Origin: an uncultured beta proteobacterium
Lineage (GTDB): Bacteria; Pseudomonadota; Gammaproteobacteria; Burkholderiales; Burkholderiaceae_C
Assembly: GCA_903951445.1 (NCBI GenBank)
Contig: CAJBBZ010000010.1
Span: forward strand, 1-60,448
Length of the DNA stretch: 60,448 bases
Direction: 5' to 3'
Positions 36,407-46,062 of the stretch are shown here, in pieces; position 1 is the first letter of the stretch; each line of letters starts with the position of its first letter. Below the pieces are notes generated by a model. That model was not told the DNA's origin. It saw nothing but the letters and a program-made list of their open reading frames with translations, and ran no database searches. The position numbers and the translations under genes are program-made.

Positions 36407-36829
36407 TTAGGCCCGGCCCATGATGGACGCAGTGGCCATCAGTTCTTCCAACAAGGCCAGAGACACTTTGCCGGATACGTTGTAAGGGTCTAGCTCGGGC
36501 TTTTCGGCGTACTTGAGCAAGATGCTGGCATTGATTTTGGACATATTGACCTGGCCCATGGTCCAGCCGCTAAAGCGCCGTTCGCTGATTTCTTCGTAGT
36601 GCAGCAATATCACGTCTTTGTGGCGCGGGTCACGCTGGATGTGGCCGTACAACTCACTGACCGCATTGCGCCCGCCCTCAATGGCTTGCAGAAATATACC
36701 GCCGCCATAGCAAAGAATACCGGTAATCCCCAGCCCCGGATTGCCCTGGCGGGACTGCGCCAGGATTTGTTCAATCTCTGCGCTGGCCGGGTCAATAGCG
36801 CGACTGGCATAAAGCAAACGGACCAACAT
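36407..36829 (-). CDS. BLUF-domain blue-light photoreceptor
   Basis: A 140-residue stand-alone BLUF protein that binds FAD and responds to blue light by rearranging hydrogen bonds. The key residues are present at family spacing: Tyr7 (RLLYAS), Asn30, Gln48 (FLQAIEG), Trp89 and Met91 (FSGWTMG). These correspond to Tyr21, Asn45, Gln63, Trp104 and Met106 of AppA. About 45 C-terminal residues form a short helical cap, with no fused effector domain, so it must signal through a partner. Its start lies three bases from the folE stop, so the two are one operon. Confidence 0.92.
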   Translation of the reverse strand: MLVRLLYASRAIDPASAEIEQILAQSRQGNPGLGITGILCYGGGIFLQAIEGGRNAVSELYGHIQRDPRHKDVILLHYEEISERRFSGWTMGQVNMSKINASILLKYAEKPELDPYNVSGKVSLALLEELMATASIMGRA

Positions 36830-36832
36830 GGT

Positions 36833-37534
36833 TCAGCCTTTCTTGGGAATGAGAGACAAAAACTCGCGGCGCAAATTCGGGTCTTTCAAAAACACGCCAC
36901 GCATGACGGAATTAATCATCTTGCTGTCCATATCTTTCACACCACGCCAAGACATGCAAAAGTGGCTGGCCTCCATCACGATAGCCAGCCCATCAGGTTG
37001 GGTTTTTTCCTGGATCAGGTCCGCCAGTTGCACCACGGCTTCTTCCTGAATTTGGGGCCGCCCCATGACCCACTCGGCCAGGCGCGCGTATTTACTCAGG
37101 CCAATGACATTGGTGTGCTCGTTGGGCAACACGCCGATCCAAATACTGCCAATCACCGGACAGAAATGGTGGCTGCAGGCGCTGCGCACGGTAATCGGGC
37201 CAACGATCATCAGTTCATTGAGATGTTCGGCATTGGGAAATTCGGTAATCGCAGGTGCTGGTACATAGCGACCCCGGAACACTTCATTGAGGTACATCTT
37301 GGCCACCCGGCGCGCGGTGTTGGCGGTGTTGTGGTCGTTCTCGGTATCGATCACCAGAGAACCCAGCACGCCGCGCATTTTTTCCTCCACCTCGTCGAGT
37401 AAGGCTTCGAGTTCGCCGGGTTGAACGAATTCGGCGATATTGTCGTTCGCGTTAAAACGCTTGCGGGCGGCCTGTATGCGCTCGCGGATTTTGACGGAAA
37501 CCGGGGTTCCAACGTCCTCGTCAGATGGATTCAT
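36833..37534 (-). CDS. folE: GTP cyclohydrolase I FolE
   Basis: A 233-residue enzyme converting GTP to dihydroneopterin triphosphate, first step of folate and other pterins. The zinc and active-site motifs are SACSHHFCPVIGSIWIG and ASHFCMSWRGV, with GLSKYARLAEWVMGRPQIQE between. The N-terminal 45 residues are variable. It is followed directly by the BLUF gene. NudB, the next enzyme in folate synthesis, is encoded about 2 kb away on the same strand. Confidence 0.96.
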   Translation of the reverse strand: MNPSDEDVGTPVSVKIRERIQAARKRFNANDNIAEFVQPGELEALLDEVEEKMRGVLGSLVIDTENDHNTANTARRVAKMYLNEVFRGRYVPAPAITEFPNAEHLNELMIVGPITVRSACSHHFCPVIGSIWIGVLPNEHTNVIGLSKYARLAEWVMGRPQIQEEAVVQLADLIQEKTQPDGLAIVMEASHFCMSWRGVKDMDSKMINSVMRGVFLKDPNLRREFLSLIPKKG

Positions 37535-37649
37535 GGCGCTCTAATGATGATGGCTAGCAAACCATATTACCAGCGTTTGCTTATCGCACCGAGGGCGCGC
37601 ACGCAATGCACGCGGGGCCTGCGCGGGATTGGCCGCGCGCTTGCGCGGC

Positions 37650-38864
37650 TCAGTAGCGCCGCCCCACCACAAACAAGCCGATGCGCATGATGGCCAGCGC
37701 CAGCCGGTCCAGCGCGCGCTGCCAGTGGCCGCGCTGCAGGTAGCGCAAGGGGTCCATTTGCACCGATTGCTGCGCGATCGCTGCAAGCAAGCGCTGGCGC
37801 AGCGCCTGGGCGAAATGTGCATCGCGCAGCACCACATTGGCTTCGCGCGCAAGCAAAAGGCTCAAGGGCTCCAAGTTGGACGAGCCCACGGTAGCCCAGA
37901 CGCTATCGACCACCGCCACTTTGGCGTGCAACAAACCGCCCTGGTACTCATGAATCTCTACCCCCGCTGCCAGCAAGCTGCCATAGACCGCGCGCGCGCC
38001 GTGGAATTGCATGAAATACTCATAGCGCCCTTGCAATAACAAAACCACACGTACGCCGCGTTGTGCCGCATGTTCCAAGGCATGGCGCAATTTACGCCCC
38101 GGCATGAAGTAGGCGTTGGCGATCAAGACTTCATGGTGCGCCTGGCCTATGGCCTGGCGGTAGGTTTGCTCGATCCGGCTGCGGTTGCGCAGGTTGTCGC
38201 GCAGCACCAACGCGGCGGGTATCTGTCCCTGCACATCGTCGGGTGCCGGGGCTTGCATGGGGGCAGGCTGTGGCCGCAAGGCGGTTTGCAGTTGGCTACG
38301 CGCCTTGGCCCACTGGCGCGATTCCAAACCGCGCGCAAAATCAAGCCGGGACCAAAAGCGCCGCATCAGCGCTTGTGCGTCCATTACCAAGGGGCCTTGT
38401 ACCTGCACTGCAAAATCCAGGCGCGCAGAATCCAAAGTGCCCAGGCGCAAATCATGGAAATCATCCATGACATTGATGCCGCCACAAAAGGCCACGCGCC
38501 CGTCAACCACGCAGAGCTTGCGATGCAAACGGCGCCAACGCACCGGAAAAAAAACACCTAGCCAACCTAGCGGCGAAAAACGGTGCCAGCGTACACCGGC
38601 AGCGTCAAAGCGCGCCGTCCATGGCAGCGGCAGCGGCGCAGTGCCAATGCCATCGACCACCAGATAGACCTGCACGCCGCGCAGCGCCGCGCGCTCTAAC
38701 GCAGCAGCTACCGCCTGGCCCTGTTCGTCAAAGGCAAAAATATAGGTTTCCAGGCGTACCTCGTGCTTGCTGTGCTCGATGGCATGCACCATGGCCTGGA
38801 ACAACTCCTTGGCACCTTGCAGCAAATGCAGGTGGTGGCGCGCCCGCAAATGCACCGCGTTCAT
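37650..38864 (-). CDS. clsB: Cardiolipin synthase B
   Basis: A 404-residue phospholipase D-family enzyme with two HKD motifs, LHRKLCVVDGRVAFCGG and LLHAKVAVVDSVWATVGSSN. It has no N-terminal membrane helices, which points to the ClsB type rather than ClsA. These enzymes form cardiolipin by transphosphatidylation from phosphatidylglycerol, with or without phosphatidylethanolamine. GNN-type glycine near the first motif is intact (GGINVMDDF). The start overlaps the stop of the upstream EEP gene by four bases. Confidence 0.93.
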   Translation of the reverse strand: MNAVHLRARHHLHLLQGAKELFQAMVHAIEHSKHEVRLETYIFAFDEQGQAVAAALERAALRGVQVYLVVDGIGTAPLPLPWTARFDAAGVRWHRFSPLGWLGVFFPVRWRRLHRKLCVVDGRVAFCGGINVMDDFHDLRLGTLDSARLDFAVQVQGPLVMDAQALMRRFWSRLDFARGLESRQWAKARSQLQTALRPQPAPMQAPAPDDVQGQIPAALVLRDNLRNRSRIEQTYRQAIGQAHHEVLIANAYFMPGRKLRHALEHAAQRGVRVVLLLQGRYEYFMQFHGARAVYGSLLAAGVEIHEYQGGLLHAKVAVVDSVWATVGSSNLEPLSLLLAREANVVLRDAHFAQALRQRLLAAIAQQSVQMDPLRYLQRGHWQRALDRLALAIMRIGLFVVGRRY

Positions 38865-39610
38865 CGCGTCGGCCCACCCGGCAACACAAACTCAGCCACG
38901 ATGGGCAAATGGTCTGACATACGCGCCCACTGCGGCCCGTGCGGCACATGCTGGCGCAAGGGCAGCAGGCCACGGGTGTAAATATGGTCCAGGGCCAGCA
39001 AAGGTAAGGCCGAAGGAAAGGTGGGCAGATGCTGTTGCGTCGGCGCCTCCAGGCCCACATCGCCCAGCACTTTACGCACGCTGGCGTTCCACTCATTGAA
39101 GTCCCCGGCCACAATGACCGGCGCATCAGGTGCGATATCGCGGCGCACGTAATCGCAGACCTGCTGCAACTGGCGCATACGCCCGCCGCGCGTTAAACCC
39201 AGATGCAGCACCAGCACATGGATTCGCTGCCCGCGCACCTCCACTTCGCTATGCAGTAGTCCGCGCTGCTCAAAACGGTGGTCCGACATATCGGCGTGCT
39301 GGTGTGCCAGCACCGGCCAGCGCGAGAGCAAAGCGTTGCCATGCTCGCCGTGCCGGGTAATCGCATTGCTGCGGTACACGGCAGTGTGGCCTTGCGGCGC
39401 CAAAAAATCAGCCTGGCCCTGGCTGGGCCAGTGGGCGAAAAACTGCGCCTCGCGCCGATTGAGCTTGCGCACTTCCTGCAAGCACACCAGGTCCGCGTCC
39501 AGGCGCGCTATGGCTTGGCGGAGGTTGTGTATTTCCAAACGGCGCGCTGGGCCTAAGCCGCGCACGCCTTTGTGGATGTTGTAGCTGACCACGCGTAAAA
39601 CGGATGGCAT
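38861..39610 (-). CDS. Endonuclease/exonuclease/phosphatase family protein
   Basis: A 249-residue DNase I-like fold protein. VVSYNIHKGVRG begins the fold (Asn), CLQEVRK gives the metal-binding Glu, HLGLTRGGRMRQL the His, VIVAGDFNEW the Asp/Asn pair, and ARMSDHLPIVAE the catalytic His. It has no signal peptide. ATG at 39610 (MPSVLRVVSYN) is the natural start. In Burkholderiales this gene regularly precedes clsB, so a role in phospholipid or membrane metabolism is possible. Substrate unknown. Confidence 0.88.
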   Translation of the reverse strand: MPSVLRVVSYNIHKGVRGLGPARRLEIHNLRQAIARLDADLVCLQEVRKLNRREAQFFAHWPSQGQADFLAPQGHTAVYRSNAITRHGEHGNALLSRWPVLAHQHADMSDHRFEQRGLLHSEVEVRGQRIHVLVLHLGLTRGGRMRQLQQVCDYVRRDIAPDAPVIVAGDFNEWNASVRKVLGDVGLEAPTQQHLPTFPSALPLLALDHIYTRGLLPLRQHVPHGPQWARMSDHLPIVAEFVLPGGPTR

Positions 39611-39620
39611 AGCGGCGCTG

Positions 39621-40097
39621 TCAGCTTGCAAACCGGGGAAGCAGCAAGCAGGCCTCGGCATTAGACGGCGAAAAACACAGCGCCGCCGCCTCTGCATAGG
39701 GCAGCCACTGCAAGGCGGTGTGTTCACGCGGCTCGAGTTGCACCGCCGTACCCTCGGGCACTCGTAAACCAAACACACGCTCGGTGTTAAACACCACGCC
39801 CGGCGCGTAGCGGTGCAGCCAGCGCGGGTAAATCGGGTACACGTTTTCCAACGCCCAATCACGCAGATGGGCATTCAAGGGCGAAGCAGGAGAACAGTCA
39901 ATGCCAGTTTCTTCGCGCACTTCGCGCATAGCAGTTTCTTCAAAGGATTCGTCCGCATGGTCTTTGCTGCCAGTCACCGATTGCCAAAAAGCCGGGGCCG
40001 CCGGATCGGGCTCGGCACGGCGAATCAGCAGCACCTGCAAGGACGGCGTATAGATCACCACCAACACAGATTGGGGAATTTTTAAGTCGGGGCGCAT
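39621..40097 (-). CDS. nudB: Dihydroneopterin triphosphate diphosphatase NudB
   Basis: A 158-residue Nudix hydrolase. The Nudix box is represented by GSKDHADESFEETAMREVRE plus ETGI (G-x5-E-x7-REVxEE-x-G fits, with REVREETG). The opening KIPQSVLVVIYTPSLQVLLI and FWQSVTGS are typical of NudB, which removes pyrophosphate from dihydroneopterin triphosphate in folate synthesis. ATG at 40097 is chosen because the family starts with KIP. It is 10 bases upstream of the EEP gene, and it shares the aspS neighbourhood as in other proteobacteria. Confidence 0.92.
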   Translation of the reverse strand: MRPDLKIPQSVLVVIYTPSLQVLLIRRAEPDPAAPAFWQSVTGSKDHADESFEETAMREVREETGIDCSPASPLNAHLRDWALENVYPIYPRWLHRYAPGVVFNTERVFGLRVPEGTAVQLEPREHTALQWLPYAEAAALCFSPSNAEACLLLPRFAS

Positions 40098-40222
40098 AAG
40101 CGGAGGCAGGGCATGGCCGCATTGTGCCTGCCGCCTTTGCAGAAGGCCGGTGCGGGCTGGTGCAGTCGCTACACTTGCCCGGCATCCCCAAGCACGTGTG
40201 CCGCGCAAGGCACTACACCACC

Positions 40223-40831
40223 ATGAACGTTTTGGTCTTTTTCGCGATACTCGCCTTCAGCCTGCAAATGCGCAATTCGCTGGAGCAGCGTCGCCGTGTG
40301 CTGATTTTGGGCCGGTTTCTGCGGCGCTACCAAATTGAGAGCCTGATGCAAACCCTGGTGGACGGCTATTTACGCGCTATGGGCGAGCAAGAAGCCGAGC
40401 GACGTCAAAGCATTTGGTCCATGCTGACCCAAACCGAAAATCAGTTGGAAGGCCAATTTCAAAGCCTGCTGACCGATTTGGCCGCCGAAGCCGACCCGCG
40501 CCGTTTGCGCGCCAGTACCCTGCCCTTGAGTTTGCCGCTGGCCACGCGCTGGCTGCCCACCTCCACCTTCAGCCTGCACGACATTTTGTTAGTGCATGGC
40601 GAGGGTATCAGCCGCGTGATGGCTAACGCGGCCGGCCTGTCCGAGCGCGACCGGGCGTTTTGCTTGACTGCCGAGTTGCTGTTGATGCAGCACAGCTGCC
40701 ACTGGTTTTGCAAATCGCGCTGGGTGGCTTCTGCGCGCATGCTGGCACGCCACCAAACCAGCCATGTCCAATTGCTCGATGCGGTGTCCGAGCCCACGCG
40801 CCGGGCTTACCAGCGCATCATGGGCGTCTAA
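40223..40831 (+). CDS. Hypothetical protein, N-terminally anchored helical
   Basis: A 202-residue protein I do not recognise. It begins with a short hydrophobic stretch (MNVLVFFAILAFSLQM), then basic, coiled-coil-like sequence (LEQRRRVLILGRFLRRYQIE, TENQLEGQFQSLLTDLAAEA). The C-terminal half is helical with two Cys and several His/Trp (SCHWFCKSRWVASARMLARH). It is the only plus-strand gene between nudB and aspS, which are both on the minus strand. Codon use matches the neighbours, so it is probably real and vertically inherited. Confidence 0.7.
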   Translation: MNVLVFFAILAFSLQMRNSLEQRRRVLILGRFLRRYQIESLMQTLVDGYLRAMGEQEAERRQSIWSMLTQTENQLEGQFQSLLTDLAAEADPRRLRASTLPLSLPLATRWLPTSTFSLHDILLVHGEGISRVMANAAGLSERDRAFCLTAELLLMQHSCHWFCKSRWVASARMLARHQTSHVQLLDAVSEPTRRAYQRIMGV

Positions 40832-40855
40832 AACCTAGCACTGGGCGCAGGCCTT

Positions 40856-42691
40856 TCAGGCCTTGACTGCGTCCAGGTTGCGCAAGCGGATATGTAACTC
40901 GCGTAACTGCTTTTCATCCACCGGGCTGGGCGCTTGCGTGAGTAAACACTGGGCGCGCTGGGTTTTGGGGAAAGCAATCACGTCGCGGATCGATTCCGCA
41001 CCGGTCATCAAGGTGATGATGCGGTCCAGACCGAAGGCCAAGCCACCGTGCGGGGGCGCGCCGTATTGCAAGGCATCCAGTAGGAAGCCGAACTTGAGTT
41101 GCGCTTCTTCGGGCGTGATCTTGAGCGCATCAAACACTTTTTGCTGCACATCGGCGCGGTGGATACGCACCGATCCGCCACCCATTTCCCAGCCGTTCAA
41201 GACCATGTCATAGCCTTTGGAAATGCATTTTTCGGGGGCGGTGACCATCCAATCCTCGTGGCCGTCTTTGGGCGCGGTAAAGGGGTGGTGGGTCGCGGTG
41301 TAGCGCTGGGCTTCCTCGTCGAACTCGAACATGGGGAAGTCCACCACCCACAGGGGTGCCCAGCCTTTTTCGAACAAGCCCTGCTTTTTGCCGAAATCGC
41401 TGTGGCCGATTTTCAAGCGCAATGCGCCAATGGCATCGTTGACGATCTTGGCTTTGTCGGCGCCAAAGAAAATCAAATCACCGTCCTGTGCGCCAGTGCG
41501 TTTGAGTAACTCTGCCAGTGCTGCGTCGTGGATGTTTTTGACGATGGGGCTTTGCAGGCCCGGCCATCGCGCGGTGGCCTCCTGGCCTGGCCCTTTGGAC
41601 GCATCGTTGACCCGGATGTAGGCCAGGCCTTTGGCGCCGTAAATTTTGACGAACTCGGTATAGGCATCAATCTCGCCACGGCTGATGCCGCCGCCCTCGA
41701 CCGAGCCACCCGGCACCCGCAGTGCCACCACGCGACCGCCCTTCATGGTCGCAGCGCCTGAAAACACCTTGAAGTCCACGTCTTTCATGACGTCGGTCAT
41801 TTCGGTAAATTGCAGTTTCACGCGCAGGTCTGGCTTGTCCGAACCATAGATGTACATCGCATCGGCGTAGGTCATCACCGGGAAGTTGCCCAGGTCCACA
41901 CCAATGGTGTTTTGAAACACCGTGGCAATCATGCCTTGGAACATATCGCGGATTTCTTCCTCGCCCAAGAACGAGGTTTCGATATCGATCTGCGTGAACT
42001 CGGGCTGGCGGTCGGCGCGCAGATCTTCGTCGCGAAAGCATTTGGTGATCTGGTAGTAGCGGTCAAAACCAGCCACCATCAGCAATTGCTTGAACAACTG
42101 GGGCGATTGTGGCAAGGCAAAAAACTGACCATCATGAACACGGCTGGGCACCAAGTAGTCGCGCGCGCCTTCCGGGGTGCTCTTGGTGAGCATGGGGGTT
42201 TCGATGTCTACAAAGCCATTGGCGTCTAGAAATTTACGCACTTCCATCGACACGCGGTAACGCAGCATCAAATTGTTTTGCATATAGGGGCGGCGCAGGT
42301 CCAGCACGCGGTGCGTAAGGCGCGTGGTCTCGGACAAATTTTCTTCGTCGATCTGAAATGGCGGCGTTACCGACGGATTGAGGACGATCAATTCCTGGCA
42401 CAGGACTTCGATTTTTCCGCTTTTGAGGTTGTCATTGACCGTGCCCTCGGGGCGCGCACGCACTAAACCTTTAACTTGCACGCAAAACTCATTGCGCAGG
42501 CCTTCGGCAGTCTTAAACATCTCGGCGCGGTCCGGATCGCAAACCACCTGCACATAGCCTTCGCGGTCCCGCAGATCGACAAAAATCACGCCACCATGGT
42601 CGCGGCGGCGGTTGACCCAGCCGCACAAGGAAACGGTTTGGCCCATGAGGGCATCGGTCACAAGACCGCAATAGTGGGAGCGCATTGCCAT
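40856..42691 (-). CDS. aspS: Aspartyl-tRNA synthetase AspS
   Basis: A 611-residue bacterial-type class IIb synthetase. An OB-fold anticodon domain ([20 protein letters not shown]) precedes motif 2 ([18 protein letters not shown]) and motif 3 ([15 protein letters not shown]). A GAD insertion sits between them. Many betaproteobacterial AspRS are non-discriminating, also charging tRNA-Asn, but this cannot be decided here. It is followed 40 bases upstream by DUF502 in the same direction. Confidence 0.97.
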   Translation of the reverse strand: MAMRSHYCGLVTDALMGQTVSLCGWVNRRRDHGGVIFVDLRDREGYVQVVCDPDRAEMFKTAEGLRNEFCVQVKGLVRARPEGTVNDNLKSGKIEVLCQELIVLNPSVTPPFQIDEENLSETTRLTHRVLDLRRPYMQNNLMLRYRVSMEVRKFLDANGFVDIETPMLTKSTPEGARDYLVPSRVHDGQFFALPQSPQLFKQLLMVAGFDRYYQITKCFRDEDLRADRQPEFTQIDIETSFLGEEEIRDMFQGMIATVFQNTIGVDLGNFPVMTYADAMYIYGSDKPDLRVKLQFTEMTDVMKDVDFKVFSGAATMKGGRVVALRVPGGSVEGGGISRGEIDAYTEFVKIYGAKGLAYIRVNDASKGPGQEATARWPGLQSPIVKNIHDAALAELLKRTGAQDGDLIFFGADKAKIVNDAIGALRLKIGHSDFGKKQGLFEKGWAPLWVVDFPMFEFDEEAQRYTATHHPFTAPKDGHEDWMVTAPEKCISKGYDMVLNGWEMGGGSVRIHRADVQQKVFDALKITPEEAQLKFGFLLDALQYGAPPHGGLAFGLDRIITLMTGAESIRDVIAFPKTQRAQCLLTQAPSPVDEKQLRELHIRLRNLDAVKA

Positions 42692-42731
42692 GGTGTGTTG
42701 TCCAACCCTTAAAGGGGCAGTGAAGTGGGGT

Positions 42732-43385
42732 TTAAGTTGCGGGGCCGTGGTCCGAGGGTACAGGGCGTACCGTCGGCGACACCGCGCCCATCGAAATAAC
42801 GTAGGTCAGCGCTTCGTCCACGCTCATGTCCAGTTCAATCACTTCCGCGCGGGGCAGCAAAAGAAAATAACCGCCCGTGGGGTTGGGGGTGGTAGGCACA
42901 TAGACGCTAATCAAATCGCCAGGCAAGTGGCGGGCCACTTCGCCGTCAGGCACGCCGGTTTGGAAGGCAATCGTCCAGGTGCCCTGGCGCGGAAACTGCA
43001 CCAGCAAAGCGGTGCGAAAGGCGTTGCCATTACTGGAAAACAGCGTATCCGACACTTTTTTGACGCTGTTGTAAATCGACTTGACCACCGGTATATGAGT
43101 AAACATCCGGTTCCACTGCTTGAGCCACCAGCGGCCGGCCACATTGGAAACCAAGGCACCGGTGAGCAACATAAAACCCAGCACCAGCACCACACCCAGA
43201 CCGGGAATATGGCGCAGCTTTTCCAGCGAAGCAGCGGACTGGTCCGAACTGACCGCCGACAGCGCGGTGAGCATTTGGCCGAACAATCCGTCCAGCACAT
43301 TCATCATCCAAAGCAGCACCCACATGGTGATGGCCAGAGGCAGCCACACCATCAATCCGGTAAGTAGGTATTTTTTAAATGGCAC
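42732..43385 (-). CDS. DUF502 family membrane protein
   Basis: A 217-residue protein with two N-terminal membrane helices ([20 protein letters not shown] and [20 protein letters not shown]). A soluble part follows with [27 protein letters not shown] and [18 protein letters not shown], the DUF502 signature. Its function is unknown, although this block is common upstream of aspS in Burkholderiales. It is 38 bases downstream of the FmdB gene. Confidence 0.88.
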   Translation of the reverse strand: MPFKKYLLTGLMVWLPLAITMWVLLWMMNVLDGLFGQMLTALSAVSSDQSAASLEKLRHIPGLGVVLVLGFMLLTGALVSNVAGRWWLKQWNRMFTHIPVVKSIYNSVKKVSDTLFSSNGNAFRTALLVQFPRQGTWTIAFQTGVPDGEVARHLPGDLISVYVPTTPNPTGGYFLLLPRAEVIELDMSVDEALTYVISMGAVSPTVRPVPSDHGPAT

Positions 43386-43423
43386 GGAATAAGCTTTCGG
43401 GCTAGTGGAGTGGGGCCTTGCGC

Positions 43424-43792
43424 TCAGGCGCCAGCCGCTGGTGCTGCGCTAGGGGCGGGGGCCGGTGAAGCGGCCGGGGCCGGAGTTGCGGCGGCAGTCG
43501 CGGTCGATGAAATATCAGAACCTGAGGAGCCGGAAGCCGTGGCGGCGTCAGCGCCCTTCTCGGTTTTAGGGGTAACAGCGCCATCCGCACCAGCGGGAGC
43601 TTCCGTCTTGCCGCCCCGAAAATCGGTGACGTACCAACCGGAGCCCTTGAGTTGAAAGCCAGCAGCAGTGACTTGTTTTTCAAACGCGGGTTGGCCGCAG
43701 CTAAGGCAATCGCTCAAAGGCGCATCGGAGATTTTTTGCAAAACGTCCTTGGCAAATCCGCAGGCGCTGCACTTGTAGGCGTAAATAGGCAT
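43424..43792 (-). CDS. FmdB family zinc ribbon protein
   Basis: A 122-residue protein. MPIYAYKCSACGF with DCLSCGQPAFEKQVTAAGFQ forms the CxxC...CxxC zinc ribbon of the FmdB regulatory family. GSGWYVTDFRGG is the usual motif after it. The last 45 residues are a low-complexity Ala/Pro/Thr tail, likely disordered. The function is unknown; it often precedes DUF502 and aspS. Confidence 0.9.
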   Translation of the reverse strand: MPIYAYKCSACGFAKDVLQKISDAPLSDCLSCGQPAFEKQVTAAGFQLKGSGWYVTDFRGGKTEAPAGADGAVTPKTEKGADAATASGSSGSDISSTATAAATPAPAASPAPAPSAAPAAGA

Positions 43793-43844
43793 AGCAAAAA
43801 GGCCTTTGGCGGGCGGGTGGGCAAAGCCTATGATTATAGTTTGC

Positions 43845-45422
43845 CTAGTGCCAGAAAAGCCCTTTCGCCAGAGCCAGCGTCAAGAGGACACCCAGGATAA
43901 AACCACCCAAGCCAAAGACCACGGCCTGCAAAAAGCCGTGCGTGCGCTGCTGCTGCGCCAGCAAACGGGCCAATAAATCGCGCTGGACCGCGTCTTGCGG
44001 GCTGCGTTGCAAGTATTGGTGCAAGAGCACCGGCAACTGGGGCAGCACCTTGGCGTACAGCGGCGCCTGCTTTTTGACCTCGGCCCACAGCTTTTGCGGC
44101 CCGACCTGGTCGCCCATCCACTTTTCCAAAAACGGCTTGGCTGTAGCCCATAGGTCCAGATCAGGGTCGAGCTGGCGGCCCAGGCCTTCGATGTTGAGCA
44201 AGGTCTTTTGCAGCAAAACCAGTTGCGGCTGAATTTCCACATGGAAGCGGCGTGAAGTCTGAAACAAGCGCAACAAGACCATGCCCAGGGAAATTTCTTT
44301 CAAGGGCCGATCAAAGTAGGGTTCGCAGACCGCGCGGATGGCCGCTTCCAGCTCGTCGACACGGGTAGCTGCAGGCACCCAACCCGATTCGATATGCAGT
44401 TGCGCGACGCGCTTGTAATCGCGCCGGAAAAAAGCCGCGAAATTCTGCGCCAGGTATTCCTTGTCCACCTCGGTCAGCGAGCCGACAATGCCAAAGTCCA
44501 GCGAAATATAGCGGCCCAGCGTGGCCGGTTCCACACTAACCTGGATATTGCCCGGGTGCATATCGGCGTGGAAAAAACCATCGCGAAACACCTGGGTAAA
44601 AAACAGCGTCACGCCATCTCGCGCCAGCTTGGGGATGTCCACGCCCGCGGCGCGCAAGGCGTCCACTTGGCTGATGGGCAGGCCGTGCATGCGCTCCATC
44701 ACCAGCACATCGGTAGTGCACAAATCCCAGTACATCTCGGGAATCAAGACCAGCCCCAGGCCTTGCATATTGCGGCGCAACTGCGCGGCGCTGGAGGCCT
44801 CGCGAATCAGGTCCAATTCGTCGTGCAGGTATTTGTCAAACTCGGCCACCACTTCGCGCGGCTTGAGGCGTCGCCCGTCTTCGGACCAACGCTCAATAAA
44901 GTTGGCCATCCAGCGCATGAGCGCGATGTCCTGGTCCATCGCGGCCAACATGCCCGGCCGCAGCACCTTGATCGCCACCTCGCGTTCGCCACCCTCGCGC
45001 GTACGCATGACCCCAAAGTGCACTTGTGCAATCGAGGCACTGGCCACCGGTTTGCGCTCGAAGGACACAAAGAGTTCGGCAATCGGCTTACCCAGCGATT
45101 TTTCAATCGCGGCGACCGCGATATCGGAATCAAAAGGCGGCACCCGGTCTTGCAGCTTGGCCAGTTCGTCGGCAATGTCCAGCGGCAAGAGGTCGCGCCG
45201 GGTGGAAATGACCTGGCCGAGCTTGACGAATATCGGCCCCAGATGCTCGAGGGCCATGCGCAAGCGCGCGCCACGCGGGGCTTCCAAGCGGCGCCCAAGG
45301 CGCAAAGCGCTTGACAGCCACCGCGCCCAACGCTGGGCGCCCAGGCTCTCCAAGAAAATCGCGTCCAGCCCGAAGCGAAACACCACATAGGCGATAAACA
45401 AGCCCCGGGAGATGCGCTTCAT
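43845..45422 (-). CDS. ubiB: Ubiquinone biosynthesis regulatory kinase-like UbiB
   Basis: A 525-residue atypical protein-kinase-like ATPase of the UbiB/COQ8 family that supports the ubiquinone biosynthesis complex at the membrane. The family KxGQ motif is [16 protein letters not shown]. The alanine-rich nucleotide loop is [14 protein letters not shown], followed by [11 protein letters not shown] and the DFG-like SLDFGIVGS. Two C-terminal membrane segments end the protein ([20 protein letters not shown]). It overlaps ubiJ by four bases. Confidence 0.96.
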   Translation of the reverse strand: MKRISRGLFIAYVVFRFGLDAIFLESLGAQRWARWLSSALRLGRRLEAPRGARLRMALEHLGPIFVKLGQVISTRRDLLPLDIADELAKLQDRVPPFDSDIAVAAIEKSLGKPIAELFVSFERKPVASASIAQVHFGVMRTREGGEREVAIKVLRPGMLAAMDQDIALMRWMANFIERWSEDGRRLKPREVVAEFDKYLHDELDLIREASSAAQLRRNMQGLGLVLIPEMYWDLCTTDVLVMERMHGLPISQVDALRAAGVDIPKLARDGVTLFFTQVFRDGFFHADMHPGNIQVSVEPATLGRYISLDFGIVGSLTEVDKEYLAQNFAAFFRRDYKRVAQLHIESGWVPAATRVDELEAAIRAVCEPYFDRPLKEISLGMVLLRLFQTSRRFHVEIQPQLVLLQKTLLNIEGLGRQLDPDLDLWATAKPFLEKWMGDQVGPQKLWAEVKKQAPLYAKVLPQLPVLLHQYLQRSPQDAVQRDLLARLLAQQQRTHGFLQAVVFGLGGFILGVLLTLALAKGLFWH

Positions 45423-46000
45423 GCGGCGCTTTCGGTGCCGGTGCCACTGGCCTTGCCAGCGCTGCCCGGACGGCGCACGCTGCCTGCAAACTGGCGCAAG
45501 GCGCGCACCATACCCTGCACGCCATCGACCAGCATATGCGCCGGCACATCACCCAGGATGCGTGCCAGATCGGCCTCTATGTCCCAGCGAACATGGTCGA
45601 TCAGCCAATTAATGTCTGCGGCCAGTTGCACATCGCCTTGCACCTGAACATCGGGCTTGCCGCCATCGAGCAAAGGCTGCAACACCTGCCAGGGATTGGT
45701 GGCTGTCAAGGTCAGCTGCAAATCCACCGCGCCGCCGTCCGCGCCCAGCGGCACATGCTCGAACAGGCCTGCCGGGCTGATACGCAGCTGCAAATGCCAT
45801 TGCAGCCATTGCACCTTGAGAACCCGCCCCTTTTGCTGCACCAGGCGCGCCATGGCCTGGGGTTCTTGCATCAGCACATGGTTGAGCAGCAAGACCACGC
45901 GCCTTTGTAATTCGTCAATCGCCCAGTCGGGCGGGGTCAAAGCGGTGGGGCCATTGGCAAAAACGTTTTGCGCAAAAGAAAAAGGGGACTGTGTTGCCAT
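45419..46000 (-). CDS. ubiJ: Ubiquinone biosynthesis accessory factor UbiJ
   Basis: A 193-residue SCP2-type lipid-binding protein. Its N-terminal half carries [20 protein letters not shown] and [20 protein letters not shown], and the C-terminal half has [20 protein letters not shown] followed by LGDVPAH. UbiJ binds ubiquinone intermediates and helps assemble the aerobic Ubi metabolon. Its position between a Tim44-like protein and ubiB supports this. The C-terminal 25 residues are low complexity. Confidence 0.88.
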   Translation of the reverse strand: MATQSPFSFAQNVFANGPTALTPPDWAIDELQRRVVLLLNHVLMQEPQAMARLVQQKGRVLKVQWLQWHLQLRISPAGLFEHVPLGADGGAVDLQLTLTATNPWQVLQPLLDGGKPDVQVQGDVQLAADINWLIDHVRWDIEADLARILGDVPAHMLVDGVQGMVRALRQFAGSVRRPGSAGKASGTGTESAA

Positions 46001-46062
46001 AGTCCCCGATTATTCCCGATGTAACGCTAGCGACGCCCTTTGCGGGCTATCGCTGGGCTTGC

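Noticed and set aside
46020-46060. A hairpin between the Tim44-like gene and ubiJ
   Set aside because: The stem is interrupted and no U-tract follows on the minus strand, so it was not called a terminator.
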